From positions 149,080 to 213,079 of the forward strand of contig NZ_OBQC01000002.1 of the NCBI RefSeq assembly GCF_900220965.1: 64,000 nucleotides of DNA, given 5' to 3'. The first letter of the stretch is position 1. Every line of letters begins with the position of its first letter. Under the pieces are notes generated by a model. That model searched no databases. It was not told where the DNA came from and was given only the letters and a program-made list of their open reading frames with translations. Positions 1 through 9,364 of the stretch are shown here, piece by piece. Both the position numbers and the translations under genes were made by a program. This DNA is from Ureibacillus acetophenoni (GTDB taxonomy: Bacteria > Bacillota > Bacilli > Bacillales_A > Planococcaceae).

Positions 1-563
1 TGAGCAAACTCTTCAAGTCTTACTATTTTCTTTCTACTAAGTCGATGGTTTTTAGGAACGATTAAAAAAAGTTCCTCTTCCCATAGTTTTTCCCATATAA
101 CATGACTAGTTGTGTCCAAAGAAGAAATTAAGCATAGATCGAGCTCCCCCATTTCAAGTTTCTTCATAAGCACACTGGAATTACTTTGTGTTAACAAAAA
201 TTTCATATGTGGAAACTGTTTCTTCACATCCGTCATTAATGAAGGAATTACTTTCAAACCAAGTGTATGCATAAAACCTAATGACACTTCCCCTGTCCCA
301 GGGGCAACCATATTTCGAAGTTCTTCCTTTGTTCGTTCATATTCTCTTAAAATTGCATCTACACGTTCTAAAAAAAACGTACCATATCTATTTAACTTGA
401 TGGAACGTCCATTACGATCAAATAAAATAACCCCTAAACTTTCTTCCAACAAAGAAATGGATTTACTTAAAGCAGGTTGAGAGATATGTAAAAGTTCAGC
501 TGCACGTGACATGTTTTCATATTTAGCAACTGTTTGAAAATAGATAAGCGAAGTAAAATCCAT
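1..563 (-). CDS. LysR-family transcriptional regulator (3' end beyond window)
   Basis: Reading leftwards from an ATG at 563, the frame stays open to the window edge and gives about 187 residues of a protein usually near 295. The first 60 residues are a typical LysR winged helix-turn-helix, with the recognition-helix pattern SRAAELLHISQPALSKSI and then LFDRNGR. The rest is the start of the periplasmic-binding-like effector domain. The gene is divergent from the MFS transporter at 707, and the 143-base gap between them must hold both promoters. This mirrors YnfL/YnfM and YybE/YybF-type pairs, where the LysR protein controls the exporter. The effector is unknown. The domain call is firm; the target is inferred from position. 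Confidence 0.9.
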   Translation of the reverse strand, partial: MDFTSLIYFQTVAKYENMSRAAELLHISQPALSKSISLLEESLGVILFDRNGRSIKLNRYGTFFLERVDAILREYERTKEELRNMVAPGTGEVSLGFMHTLGLKVIPSLMTDVKKQFPHMKFLLTQSNSSVLMKKLEMGELDLCLISSLDTTSHVIWEKLWEEELFLIVPKNHRLSRKKIVRLEEFA

Positions 564-706
564 TTTTCGGCTCCTTATAACTTATTTTTATATGATGTAT
601 AAAAACAATTGATTTTCATTATATGATTACTCTTATTATAATGAACACAACAACATAGTTCAAAAAATTGTCAAAAATTTGTTTATAGATATAGAGGATG
701 ATTATT

Positions 707-1924
707 ATGACTTATATTAAAAAGGGAACAAAAGAATTTAAGTTGGCAAATCTTGCCTTATTTGCTGCGGCATTTATTGTTTTTGCAAACTTATATATAA
801 CCCAACCATTATTTCCCCAGTTTTCAAAAGAATATGGTGTATCCCCTGCTATAGCTAGCTTATCACTTTCCTTCGCTACCGGTGTACTTTCTATTAGTTT
901 GTTATTATTTGGATCATTATCAGAAGCATGGGGACGCAAACGATTGATGACTTTTTCCATTTTTGCTGCATCAATAATTACAATCTGCCTTGCATTTGCA
1001 CCCACTTTTGAAATGTTATTGCTATTACGTATAATTCAAGGATTTGTTTTCGCAGGTATCCCAGCAATTGCAATGGCCTATTTAGGAGAAGAGATGGATC
1101 CATCCAGTTTAGGAATTGCCATGGGTCTATATATTAGCGGAAACTCCATTGGAGGATTATCTGGTCGAGTCATTATGGGATCGATGACTGATCTTTTTAG
1201 CTGGCAAATAGGGATGGTTATTTTAGGAGTTTTAAGTTTAATAGTATCAATATACTTTGTCATTGCATTACCTGAATCAAAAAATTTTATTCCTAGAAAA
1301 CTAGAATTGAAAGGTTTATCAAAATCATTATTATCTCACTTGAAAGATCCTGGGTTAATTTGTTTATTTGGTATTGCTTTTACATTAATGGGTGGCTTCG
1401 TTACTCTTTACAATTACATTAGTTATCAACTAGTTGGACCTCCTTACAATTTAAGCGCTGGCATAGTCGGTTGGATTTTTGTTGTTTACTTAGTTGGAAC
1501 TTTTAGTTCGACTTGGTTTGGTAGTCTATCAGATACTTTCGGAAGACAAAAGGTATTATTTTCTGGAATTATTATTATGTTTTTAGGAGCTCTTATTACT
1601 CTTAACGGACAGTTAATTATTAAAGTATTTGGGATCATCATCTTTACATTTGGATTTTTCGGCTCCCATTCAATAGCAAGTGGATGGGTAAGTTATCGTG
1701 CAAAGAAAGATAAAGCTCAGGCATCTTCCCTTTATTTATTTGCATATTACCTAGGCTCAAGTGTCGGTGGAACAACTGGAGGTATTTTTTGGTCCAATTG
1801 GGGATGGAATGGAGTCATCGCATTTATAAGTGCGTTTTTAATTACTTCTTTTTTATTTACTGTTATGCTCTTAGTATTAAGTAAAAGAGTAGAAACAAAA
1901 CTCGAGAACCACCTACAATACTAA
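707..1924 (+). CDS. MFS transporter, YnfM/YybF-like exporter
   Basis: A 12-helix major facilitator of about 405 residues, probably a drug or metabolite:proton exporter in the cytoplasmic membrane. The loop after the second helix carries GSLSEAWGRKR, a motif A variant, and the second half repeats it as GSLSDTFGRQK, as expected of two six-helix bundles. ATG 707 is chosen as start because the AGAGG at 693-697 lies 9 bases before it, whereas it abuts the alternative ATG 698. It is divergent from the LysR gene, its likely regulator. Its stop is 17 bases from the glutathione peroxidase start, so the two may be cotranscribed. The substrate cannot be read from the sequence. Confidence 0.88.
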   Translation: MTYIKKGTKEFKLANLALFAAAFIVFANLYITQPLFPQFSKEYGVSPAIASLSLSFATGVLSISLLLFGSLSEAWGRKRLMTFSIFAASIITICLAFAPTFEMLLLLRIIQGFVFAGIPAIAMAYLGEEMDPSSLGIAMGLYISGNSIGGLSGRVIMGSMTDLFSWQIGMVILGVLSLIVSIYFVIALPESKNFIPRKLELKGLSKSLLSHLKDPGLICLFGIAFTLMGGFVTLYNYISYQLVGPPYNLSAGIVGWIFVVYLVGTFSSTWFGSLSDTFGRQKVLFSGIIIMFLGALITLNGQLIIKVFGIIIFTFGFFGSHSIASGWVSYRAKKDKAQASSLYLFAYYLGSSVGGTTGGIFWSNWGWNGVIAFISAFLITSFLFTVMLLVLSKRVETKLENHLQY

Positions 1925-1941
1925 GGTAAACGGGGGATATT

Positions 1942-2412
1942 ATGAATATTTATGACTTTAAAGTCACTACTGAAAACGGTGAGAAATATTCACTAGAACA
2001 ATACAAAGGGAAAGTATTACTTGTTGTAAACACAGCAACGAAATGTGGGTTAGCTGGACAATTTGATGAATTAGAAAATTTATATAAAAAGTATCGTGAC
2101 AAAGGTTTGGAAATTTTAGGTTTCCCATCTGATCAATTCAAACAAGAACTATCCTCGGGTAGTGAAGCCGCTGAAGCATGCAGATTATCGTATGGTGTAA
2201 CGTTCCCTATGCATGATTTAGTAAAGGTTAATGGTGATGAAGCTCACCCACTATTTAAATATTTAACTGAGCATACAAAAGGTCTCCTAGGAAAAAACGT
2301 GAAGTGGAATTTTACTAAGTTTTTAATTGACCGGAATGGGGATGTTGTTAAAAGATTTGCTCCAACAGATAAGCCATCGAAGTTTGAAAAAGAAATTGAA
2401 CAATATTTATAA
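1942..2412 (+). CDS. Glutathione peroxidase-family thiol peroxidase
   Basis: A 156-residue GPx/BsaA-like protein that reduces peroxides, in bacteria usually with thioredoxin. The peroxidatic Cys is in TKCGLAGQF (residue 35). The Trp/Asn of the catalytic tetrad are in KWNFTKFL, and the resolving Cys expected in the following helix is in EACRLSYGVTFP. The usual FPCNQF loop reads FPSDQF: the catalytic Gln is kept, but the non-essential Cys is Ser and Asn is Asp. Length is normal for the family. It follows the MFS gene closely and ends in a hairpin terminator shared with the convergent trpG. Confidence 0.92.
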   Translation: MNIYDFKVTTENGEKYSLEQYKGKVLLVVNTATKCGLAGQFDELENLYKKYRDKGLEILGFPSDQFKQELSSGSEAAEACRLSYGVTFPMHDLVKVNGDEAHPLFKYLTEHTKGLLGKNVKWNFTKFLIDRNGDVVKRFAPTDKPSKFEKEIEQYL

Positions 2413-2446
2413 AGCGCTCGGATATACTCCAAGCGCTTTTTCCTTT
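2411..2446. terminator. Hairpin terminator between convergent gpx and trpG
   Basis: AAGCGCT and AGCGCTT arms flank a short loop and are followed by a T-rich run on the plus strand. It lies in the only 34 bases between the two convergent stops and probably serves the peroxidase gene; the left side is also A-rich enough to act weakly on trpG transcripts. Confidence 0.75.
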
Positions 2447-3028
2447 TTAAAGATTGCCAACTCTATTATATAAAAATGATTCAACCATCTTTGTACCAGT
2501 TTCTGTTCCGATTGATTCTGGATGGAATTGCAATCCATAAACAGGATAATATTTATGTTGGATCGCCATAATTTCATGATCATCTGAAGAAGTTGCAACA
2601 ACCTCCAAATCTTCATGTAAAGTAGCTACGTCAATTATTAATGAGTGATATCTCATTACGCTAACCTCTCCATCGAGGTTTGCAAACAAGCCTTTCCTCT
2701 CAAATGAAAGCTTGGATAGTTTTCCGTGCATAATGTTTTTTGCTCGTACAATATTTCCACCAAATGCTTCACCAATTGATTGATGCCCTAAACAAATCCC
2801 TAGAATCGGGAATTCTTTATATAATTCTGTTACTACATCTACCGTTATCCCCGCCTCAGTAGGGGTTCCAGGCCCTGGGGAAAGTACAATTGCTTCTGGA
2901 TTATATGAACGTATTTCGTTAATTGTTATTTCATCATTACGAACTACCTTTACATCTTTTCCTAAGTTAGCAATTTGTTGATATAAATTATACGTAAAAG
3001 AATCGTAATTATCGATTAATAGAATCAT
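2447..3028 (-). CDS. trpG: Anthranilate synthase glutamine amidotransferase component II
   Basis: A 193-residue class I glutamine amidotransferase that supplies ammonia to TrpE for conversion of chorismate to anthranilate. Visible motifs are the N-terminal LLIDNYDSFTYNL, the oxyanion-region LSPGPGTP, the nucleophile Cys in GICLGHQSIGEAFGG (about residue 79), and the catalytic His-x-Glu in QFHPESIGT near residue 170. Its ATG overlaps the trpE stop by four bases, so the two are translationally coupled. In many Bacillales this subunit also serves PabB. Because it is read from the Trp T-box leader, the tryptophan role is the primary one here. Confidence 0.93.
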   Translation of the reverse strand: MILLIDNYDSFTYNLYQQIANLGKDVKVVRNDEITINEIRSYNPEAIVLSPGPGTPTEAGITVDVVTELYKEFPILGICLGHQSIGEAFGGNIVRAKNIMHGKLSKLSFERKGLFANLDGEVSVMRYHSLIIDVATLHEDLEVVATSSDDHEIMAIQHKYYPVYGLQFHPESIGTETGTKMVESFLYNRVGNL

Positions 3029-4422
3029 CTGTGTACCTCCAATAATGCTTTTGCCTTGTTTAATGTTTCATCGTACTCTAATTCAGCAATTGAATCATGC
3101 ACAATTCCAGCACCAGCTTGAACATATGCTTTATCGTCTTTAACAATCATTGTACGGATAGCTAATGCAAGATCCATATTACCATTAACAGAAATATAAC
3201 CAATGGCACCAGCATAAACGCCGCGTTTCCTATCTTCTAAGTCATTAATAATTTGCATTGCACGAATCTTAGGTGCACCTGACACCGTACCAGCAGGTAG
3301 CGTTGACGTTAGAACGTCCAATACATGAACACCATCTTTTAGTACACCAATGACTTCTGAAACAATATGCATTACATACTTATAACGTTCAATCGTCATA
3401 TATTTACTAACTTTAACAGATCCTATTTTACTTACACGTCCAATGTCATTTCTACCTAAATCCACAAGCATTCGATGTTCCGCGACTTCTTTTTCATCTT
3501 GTAACAAATGTTTTTCGATTTCAATATCTTCCTCAGTTGTTTTTCCACGTGGTTTTGTACCGGCTATAGGGTTCGTTGTTACGATTCCGTTATTAACCTT
3601 CACTAAACTTTCTGGGGAAGTACCTAAAATCGTATATTCGTCAAATTCTTGATAGAACATATACGGTGATGGATTTAACGTTCTTAACTTTCTATATAAA
3701 GCAAATGGATCCCCGCTAAAAGAAGTTTGGAACCTTTGGGATAATACAACTTGAAAAATATCACCACGGGATATATGCTCTTTTGCCCTTTCAACTAATT
3801 GTATAAATCGTTCTTTCGTTATAGTCGGTTTAAATTCAACAGAAATAGACTCATCTTTTTGAAACGTTAGTCCACATTTTATTTGTTTTTCTATAATATC
3901 AATGGATTTGTTCATTTCTTCAACAGTACGCTCTTGTCGAAATATATCAACAGATGCAATCGTAACTGTTTGTAATAAATGATCAAAAACAATAAACGTA
4001 TCGTAAAAATAAAGATGAACATCTGGCATATTTAACTTATCCGGCAATACTTCACCGATTCTTTCAATATAGAAAGCCGTATCATAGCTAAAAAAACCAA
4101 TCGCACCACCAAAAAAAGTGAATGGAAACGTCTTATTTTGTTGTATCGGCATCATTTCTCTTAATTTTTGTAGGACAGAGCCTTCCTCTGAAACTAATGT
4201 TTGGTCTTCATAACCATACGAGAATTGTTCGTTATCACCCTTTAACTCTGCTATTGGGTTAACGGCAATAAATGAATAACGTCCACTTTCTTCATGTTTT
4301 GCAGAAGATTCAAATAAAACTTTCCGTTTTCCTTTCAAACTTCTAAACACTGAAATTGGTGTCATCATATCGCCTTCTATTACTCTTATTACATATTCTT
4401 TCTCTTTAACTCTACTATTCAT
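3025..4422 (-). CDS. trpE: Anthranilate synthase component I
   Basis: About 465 residues of the chorismate-binding family. The C-terminal half has PIAGTKPRG, LGRNDIGRVS and TLPAGTVSGAPK. The Ala in PIAGT, where aminodeoxychorismate synthase PabB has the nucleophilic Lys (PIKGT), marks this as TrpE rather than PabB. The N-terminal LFESS element is the tryptophan feedback site known in the family. ATG 4422 is preferred because GGAG at 4433-4436 lies 10 bases before it; the TTG at 4428 would leave only four. It is the first gene of a two-gene operon with trpG behind a T-box with a UGG specifier. No trpD, trpC, trpF, trpB or trpA is nearby, so the rest of the pathway must lie elsewhere. Confidence 0.93.
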   Translation of the reverse strand: MNSRVKEKEYVIRVIEGDMMTPISVFRSLKGKRKVLFESSAKHEESGRYSFIAVNPIAELKGDNEQFSYGYEDQTLVSEEGSVLQKLREMMPIQQNKTFPFTFFGGAIGFFSYDTAFYIERIGEVLPDKLNMPDVHLYFYDTFIVFDHLLQTVTIASVDIFRQERTVEEMNKSIDIIEKQIKCGLTFQKDESISVEFKPTITKERFIQLVERAKEHISRGDIFQVVLSQRFQTSFSGDPFALYRKLRTLNPSPYMFYQEFDEYTILGTSPESLVKVNNGIVTTNPIAGTKPRGKTTEEDIEIEKHLLQDEKEVAEHRMLVDLGRNDIGRVSKIGSVKVSKYMTIERYKYVMHIVSEVIGVLKDGVHVLDVLTSTLPAGTVSGAPKIRAMQIINDLEDRKRGVYAGAIGYISVNGNMDLALAIRTMIVKDDKAYVQAGAGIVHDSIAELEYDETLNKAKALLEVHR

Positions 4423-4523
4423 TCTCAACTTTCTCCTCTCAAACTAAGCTCATTTTGCACTTGAAAGATACCTTTCACCAAATGGCGATATGATTTCTTT
4501 CATTTTCTCGGATACTATCCGAC

Positions 4524-4770
4524 AAATAAAAAAAGGCCTTCCATCACAAAGGACGAAAAAGCCGTGGTGCCACCTTCATTGACAAAAACAACTGGTAAAA
4601 CATATAAGATTGTTTAAGTCCACTTTACATGTTATAACGTAACATACGCTAGCACCTACTAAATTTCAGTACTAGTAGCTAGAAAGCCCATTCATACTAT
4701 GTCATGGACTAGCTTTCACCACACGCTAGCTCTCTGAACCATTTCATAATACTACTCTTTTTCATCATTG
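4524..4770 (-). promoter_or_regulatory. Tryptophan T-box riboswitch leader of trpEG
   Basis: Read on the minus strand, the leader shows a Stem I with AGAGAG and a GUGGUG loop closed by the CUAGC/GCUAG stem (about 4711-4736). A candidate specifier UGG, preceded by GAA, is at 4690-4688. The conserved T-box AAGGUGGCACCACGGC is at 4576-4561. Directly after it a GU-rich stem (GGCUUUUU with GGAAGGCC) and a U run to 4524 form the terminator. UGG is the only Trp codon, so uncharged tRNA-Trp should promote readthrough into trpE. The aptamer call is firm; the exact 5' end is not. Confidence 0.9.
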
Positions 4771-4841
4771 CTATAAATTTGAAGTTAATCATATTTTAAA
4801 CGAAATAGACCAACTATTCAAATAAATATTATATGACAATT

Positions 4842-4866
4842 GAAAAGGACTCCTTTTAGGAGTCCC
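4842..4866 (-). terminator. Terminator after phoU
   Basis: Minus-strand GGACTCCT and AGGAGTCC arms with a 3-4 base loop, followed by TTTTC, just past the phoU stop. Confidence 0.8.
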
Positions 4867-4872
4867 CTATTA

Positions 4873-5529
4873 TTAATTATTTAAATCAAAACGTTGACCT
4901 TTTTTCAAATAAAGCAGATATTCTGCAAGATTTGTTGCAAGGTCAGCACAACGTTCGATATAACGGCAAATAAATGATAAGTATGTGATTTGTGCAATAC
5001 TCTCTGGTTTAATACTTGTTAGTCTTAGTAAATGCTTAATCATGTTGCCATACATTTCATCGATTTGGTCATCTAGTTCAGCTAATTCCTTAGCTTTTGT
5101 TGTGTTCTCATCAACGAATGCTTGAACAATTTGTCGTAACATTTGTGTTGATTTTGTACACATGTCTTCTAATAATTCAATTGATGTAACGAAAGGATCA
5201 TTTCCAATATGAATTGTTTCTTTTGCGATATTAACAGCGTAATCGCCAACTCGTTCCATATCTGCAGCAGCTTTTAATAAAACGACTAATCGTCGTAAAT
5301 CTGTAGCTACAGGCTGCTGACGTGTTAACAATAAAATCACTCGATCATTAATAGCTTCTTCAGCATGATTAATTTCACTATCTCGTTTAACAATATCTTC
5401 TGCCGCTTCAACATCTTTATTAATTAAAGCAGTAAAAGCTTCTTCAAGCCTTTCAATACTTAAATCGCAAAGCTTTAAAAAATCTTGTTGTACTGATACC
5501 ATTTCTGCTTGAAAACGTTCTCGACTCAT
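4873..5529 (-). CDS. phoU: Phosphate transport regulator PhoU
   Basis: A 218-residue all-helical protein made of two PhoU repeats, the normal length. Each repeat has an acidic metal-binding segment; the first reads DMERVGDYAVNIAK and the second RYIERCADLATNLAEY, matching the ExxxDxxxN-type motif. PhoU links the PstSCAB transporter to the PhoR kinase and keeps the Pho regulon silent in high phosphate. It is last in the pst operon, 19 bases after pstB. Bacillus subtilis lacks a PhoU in this position and has two PstB genes, so the arrangement here resembles the general bacterial one. Confidence 0.95.
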   Translation of the reverse strand: MSRERFQAEMVSVQQDFLKLCDLSIERLEEAFTALINKDVEAAEDIVKRDSEINHAEEAINDRVILLLTRQQPVATDLRRLVVLLKAAADMERVGDYAVNIAKETIHIGNDPFVTSIELLEDMCTKSTQMLRQIVQAFVDENTTKAKELAELDDQIDEMYGNMIKHLLRLTSIKPESIAQITYLSFICRYIERCADLATNLAEYLLYLKKGQRFDLNN

Positions 5530-5548
5530 GACGACACCCTCCTACATA

Positions 5549-6400
5549 TTAACCGAAGCGACCTGAAATATAATCTTCCGTACGCTGATCTTTAGGCGTA
5601 GAGAAAATTTTATCTGTATTATCAAACTCCACTACTTCACCATTCAAGAAAAACGCTGTTTTATCTGAAATACGGGCAGCTTGTTGCATGTTGTGCGTCA
5701 CGATAACAATTGAATAATTTCCTTTTAATTCTTGAACTAACTCTTCTACTTTTAATGTAGATATCGGATCAAGGGCTGATGTTGGTTCGTCCATTAGAAT
5801 TACATCAGGTTCAATTGCTAGACAACGCGCGATACAAATACGTTGTTGCTGTCCACCAGATAATCCGTAAGCATTTTGGTTTAAACGGTCTTTCACTTCA
5901 TCCCAAATTGCCGCTCCTCTTAATGATTTTTCAACAATTTCATCAAGAATTTTTTTGTTTTTAATACCATGGATTCGTGGACCGTATGCAATATTATCGT
6001 ATATTGATTTTGGGAATGGATTTGGTTTTTGGAACACCATTCCTACCTTTGTTCTTAATTCTTCTACTTGGTAATTTGCGCCAAAAATATTACGTCCACG
6101 ATAGTTAATTTCACCATTGGTTCTAACTATTGGTACTAATTCTACCATACGATTCAACGCTTTAATATAGGTTGATTTTCCACAACCTGATGGTCCGATA
6201 ATTGCAGTCACATCATTTTCTTTAATATCAAGGTTAATTTCTTTTAATGCATGGTGATCACCATACCATAAATTGAAATCCTTTGTCCCGAAAACGGTAC
6301 TTTTATTATTTTTCACAACCGGTAATTCTTCACTAACAACTTGAGATGATTGTACATTTAATTTTATATTATTTTCATTTTTCATCATAGTCTGTACCAC
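5549..6400 (-). CDS. pstB: Phosphate ABC transporter ATP-binding protein
   Basis: A 283-residue ATPase of the PstSCAB importer. Walker A is [17 protein letters not shown], the signature is LSGGQQQR, and Walker B is [15 protein letters not shown] followed by the switch His in IVTHNM. A poorly conserved N-terminal extension of about 30 residues precedes the ABC domain. The start is read as GTG 6400, 12 bases after the pstA stop with AAGG upstream; the tandem ATGs at residues 5-6 are alternatives. Only one PstB is present, where B. subtilis has two. Confidence 0.95.
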   Translation of the reverse strand: MVQTMMKNENNIKLNVQSSQVVSEELPVVKNNKSTVFGTKDFNLWYGDHHALKEINLDIKENDVTAIIGPSGCGKSTYIKALNRMVELVPIVRTNGEINYRGRNIFGANYQVEELRTKVGMVFQKPNPFPKSIYDNIAYGPRIHGIKNKKILDEIVEKSLRGAAIWDEVKDRLNQNAYGLSGGQQQRICIARCLAIEPDVILMDEPTSALDPISTLKVEELVQELKGNYSIVIVTHNMQQAARISDKTAFFLNGEVVEFDNTDKIFSTPKDQRTEDYISGRFG

Positions 6401-6412
6401 TATTCCACTTCC

Positions 6413-7291
6413 TTAATATCTTTTTGAGAACTTATTGCGGATGAAAATTGCAATCGAGTTCATAATCACTAAGAACAGCATCAAAACAATAATTCCTGCT
6501 GAAGCGACATATAAGAACTCTTCTTGTGGACGTTTTGCCCAATCATAAATTTGCATTGGTAATGCAGTAAATTCGCTCAATAGACCATCTGGTAAGAAAC
6601 GTAAAATAACCGGAATACCTATAACTACTAATGGTGCTGTTTCACCAATAGCACGAGATAATGCAAGGATACTACCTGTTAATATTCCTGGAATGGCAGC
6701 TGGTAATACGACACGAGTGATTGTTTGCCATTTTGTAGCTCCCATACCGTAAGAAGCTTCTCTTTGTTCTTGCGGTACAGCACGGATTGCCTCTTGTGCT
6801 GCAACGATAATTACTGGAAGAATTAATAAACTCATTGTAAATCCAGCAGCTAATAAGCTTTTTCCTAAAGCTAAAGCACGGACAAAAATTGTTAATCCAA
6901 GTAAACCGAACACGATTGATGGTACACCTGCTAAGTTTGAAATATTCATGCGAATGAAGTCATTAATTTTATTTTTCTTTGCGTACTCTTCTAAGTAAAT
7001 TGCCGTAGCTACACCTAATATCATAGAAACTGGTGCGATTATACACATCATATAGATAGATCCAACTAGAGCTGCTTTAATACCAGCATTTTCTGGTCTA
7101 CGTGATGCAAAGTTTGTGATGAAGTCCCAATCTAAATAACCAACACCTTGGGTAACAATTCGAACTAATAATATAACTAAGCATAATAAAGCAAATAAAG
7201 TTCCTGTTAAGAAAAGTGCTTTCCAACCTTTGTTTCTGTTTAAACGTGTCTTCATACGCTTCATTACGACTGAATCATCGATGTATCTCAT
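6413..7291 (-). CDS. pstA: Phosphate ABC transporter permease PstA
   Basis: A 292-residue inner-membrane permease with six predicted helices. The EAA-type coupling loop is seen in REASYGMGATKWQTITRVVLP, near residue 195. It pairs with PstC to form the channel. Its ATG follows the pstC stop by one base, and a GAGGAG lies inside the end of pstC, so translation is coupled. Confidence 0.95.
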   Translation of the reverse strand: MRYIDDSVVMKRMKTRLNRNKGWKALFLTGTLFALLCLVILLVRIVTQGVGYLDWDFITNFASRRPENAGIKAALVGSIYMMCIIAPVSMILGVATAIYLEEYAKKNKINDFIRMNISNLAGVPSIVFGLLGLTIFVRALALGKSLLAAGFTMSLLILPVIIVAAQEAIRAVPQEQREASYGMGATKWQTITRVVLPAAIPGILTGSILALSRAIGETAPLVVIGIPVILRFLPDGLLSEFTALPMQIYDWAKRPQEEFLYVASAGIIVLMLFLVIMNSIAIFIRNKFSKRY

Positions 7292-7292
7292 A

Positions 7293-8240
7293 TTAATACT
7301 CCTCTCTGAAGCGTTTAGAAATATAATGTGCGAGTAAATTCATAATCAATGTAAAGACAAATAATGTGAAACCTACTGCATAAATTGAATAGTAAATTGT
7401 TGTTCCATAACCAGCATCACCTGATGAAACTTGAACAATATAAGCTGTCATTGTTTGAATTGACCCAGTAACACTAAAGTCGAATGTTGGTGAAGCACCA
7501 CCTGCAAGTGATACAATCATCGTTTCACCTAGAGCACGAGAAATCGCTAATACGGCAGACGAAATAATTCCTGATAGTGCAGCCGGTAATACGACTTTTA
7601 AAGCAACTTCGAATTTAGTTGCACCTAGAGCGAGTGCACCTTCTCGAATTGAATTTGGAACGGAACTCATCGCATCTTCAGATAATGATGCAATCATAGG
7701 GATAATCATGATCCCTACCACAATACCTGGGCTAAGCGCGTTGAATATTTTCAGCGACGGTATCAATTGTTGTAAAATTGGTGTCACAAATGTTAATGCG
7801 AAGAAACCATAAACAATTGTAGGTACGCCAGCTAAAACTTCTAAAATAGGTTTTATTGTACGACGTGCTTTATCTGAAGCATATTCACTTAAATAAATAG
7901 CAGCCGCTAATCCTATTGGTACAGCAACTATAATTGCGATTACAGTTACTTTTAATGTTCCCAATATTAATGGTAAAACACCGAATGTCGGATTATTTCC
8001 TGAGAAAGGTAACCATGAAGTACCAAATAGGTAGTCTGTAATTGATACTCTCTGAAAAAATTCAAAGGTCTCGAATATTAATGTGAAGACTATACCAATT
8101 GTTGTTAATACAGAAATTAATGCAGCTATGAATAATAAAATCGGCATTGTTTTTTCTGTAATCTTTTTCCCTTTTCTATTTCGAGACTTTGCGATCAAAT
8201 CTTGAACCGATTGACCGTTCCTGAAGCCTTGCGAAGCCAT
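7293..8240 (-). CDS. pstC: Phosphate ABC transporter permease PstC
   Basis: About 315 residues with an N-terminal helix and six permease helices. The coupling loop is REGALALGATKFEVALKVVLP, close to the matching loop in PstA. The longest frame begins at 8300, but its first 20 residues are atypical. ATG 8240 (MASQGFRNG) has GGAAGGGAG about 8 bases upstream and is preferred. The gene follows pstS by about 90 bases and is part of the same operon. Confidence 0.94.
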   Translation of the reverse strand: MASQGFRNGQSVQDLIAKSRNRKGKKITEKTMPILLFIAALISVLTTIGIVFTLIFETFEFFQRVSITDYLFGTSWLPFSGNNPTFGVLPLILGTLKVTVIAIIVAVPIGLAAAIYLSEYASDKARRTIKPILEVLAGVPTIVYGFFALTFVTPILQQLIPSLKIFNALSPGIVVGIMIIPMIASLSEDAMSSVPNSIREGALALGATKFEVALKVVLPAALSGIISSAVLAISRALGETMIVSLAGGASPTFDFSVTGSIQTMTAYIVQVSSGDAGYGTTIYYSIYAVGFTLFVFTLIMNLLAHYISKRFREEY

Positions 8241-8333
8241 AATGTAAACTCCCTTCCTACTACACGTGAGAAAATGTGTGGGCGCTAGATTTACCCACAC
8301 ATTTTAAAAATCTAGTTTATCAAATTAAGAATA

Positions 8334-9317
8334 TTATTTTAAACCTTCTAAAGTTTTTAAACCTTCTTGGTACATTTCATCTGGTAAGCGTACATAACCT
8401 ACTTCTTCAGCCATATCACCAGCGTTATTTAATGTGAATTCCATGAAGTTATAGAAAGCTTCGTTTTCCTTAACTTTTGCATTGTTAACATAAACAAATA
8501 ATGGACGAGAAAGTGGTGAATATTCATTAGTTTCGATTGTTTCGTTATTTGGCTCAACACCATTAACTTTTACAGCTGTTAATTTATCTGTATTTTCTAA
8601 GTAGTATGCATAACCAAAGAATCCGATTGCGTTTTTATCACCAGCAACACCTTGTACTAAAACATTATCATCTTCTGATAATTGTGCAGACGATTCTAAA
8701 TCTTCACCATCTAAGATGACTTCATCGAAGTAGTCATAAGTACCTGAGTCAGTACCTGGTGAGTAGTATACAATTTCTTCTGCTGGCCAAGATGGGTCAA
8801 TATCAGACCATTTTTTATCAGTTCCATCTTCAATCCAGATTTCTTTTAATTGCTCTACAGTTAAGTCTGTAGCCCAAGTGTTTTCTGGGTTAACAACTAC
8901 TGTTAGACCGTCATTAGCTATTTTAAATTCTGTATAGTCAATACCAGCTTCTTCTAATGCTGCTTTTTCTTCATCTTTAATTGGACGAGATGCGTTAGAG
9001 AAATCAGTTTCACCTGCGATGAATTTTTCAAAACCGCCACCAGTACCAGAAACACCTGCAGATACTTTAACTTCTGGTTGTTCGTCAAAATATATTTCTA
9101 CTAAAGCTTCTGTAATTGGAGCAACAGTTGAAGATCCGTCTCCAGATACTGAACCAGTAAGTAGTGCAGCTTCTTCATTAGTAGTTTCAGAACCTGTGTT
9201 AGTTGCTGTGTTAGTTTCAGTTTCTTTATCACCAGTTTCTTCATTTGAACCACAAGCTGCTAAGAATAAAGCTGAACCAACTACAGCTGTCATCGTTAAG
9301 TACTTCCATTTTTTCAT
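8334..9317 (-). CDS. pstS: Phosphate-binding lipoprotein PstS
   Basis: A 327-residue solute-binding protein. It has a lipoprotein signal (KKWK, a hydrophobic stretch, then lipobox LAACGS with the lipidated Cys near 22) and a Thr/Asn/Glu-rich linker to about residue 50. The domain that follows carries the phosphate-loop signature GDGSSTVAPI and later GVSGTGGGF and SPGTDSGTYD. It captures phosphate outside the membrane and hands it to PstCA. It is the first gene of the pst operon. The 9318-9440 region upstream carries PhoP-like repeats. Confidence 0.96.
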   Translation of the reverse strand: MKKWKYLTMTAVVGSALFLAACGSNEETGDKETETNTATNTGSETTNEEAALLTGSVSGDGSSTVAPITEALVEIYFDEQPEVKVSAGVSGTGGGFEKFIAGETDFSNASRPIKDEEKAALEEAGIDYTEFKIANDGLTVVVNPENTWATDLTVEQLKEIWIEDGTDKKWSDIDPSWPAEEIVYYSPGTDSGTYDYFDEVILDGEDLESSAQLSEDDNVLVQGVAGDKNAIGFFGYAYYLENTDKLTAVKVNGVEPNNETIETNEYSPLSRPLFVYVNNAKVKENEAFYNFMEFTLNNAGDMAEEVGYVRLPDEMYQEGLKTLEGLK

Positions 9318-9364
9318 GTTTTGTTTCCTCCATCAAATTCATAGTAAGTTGTCTTACAATGAAT

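Noticed and set aside
112..480. Plus-strand open frame of 122 codons at the window start
   Set aside because: It lies antisense to the LysR gene, whose minus-strand frame has a clear helix-turn-helix; the plus frame has no protein-like motifs.
698..706. ATG 698 as start of the MFS gene
   Set aside because: The AGAGG ribosome site abuts it with no spacing, whereas ATG 707 has a 9-base spacer.
3025..4422. pabB (aminodeoxychorismate synthase) for the chorismate enzyme
   Set aside because: PIAGT in place of PIKGT and the tryptophan T-box identify anthranilate synthase.
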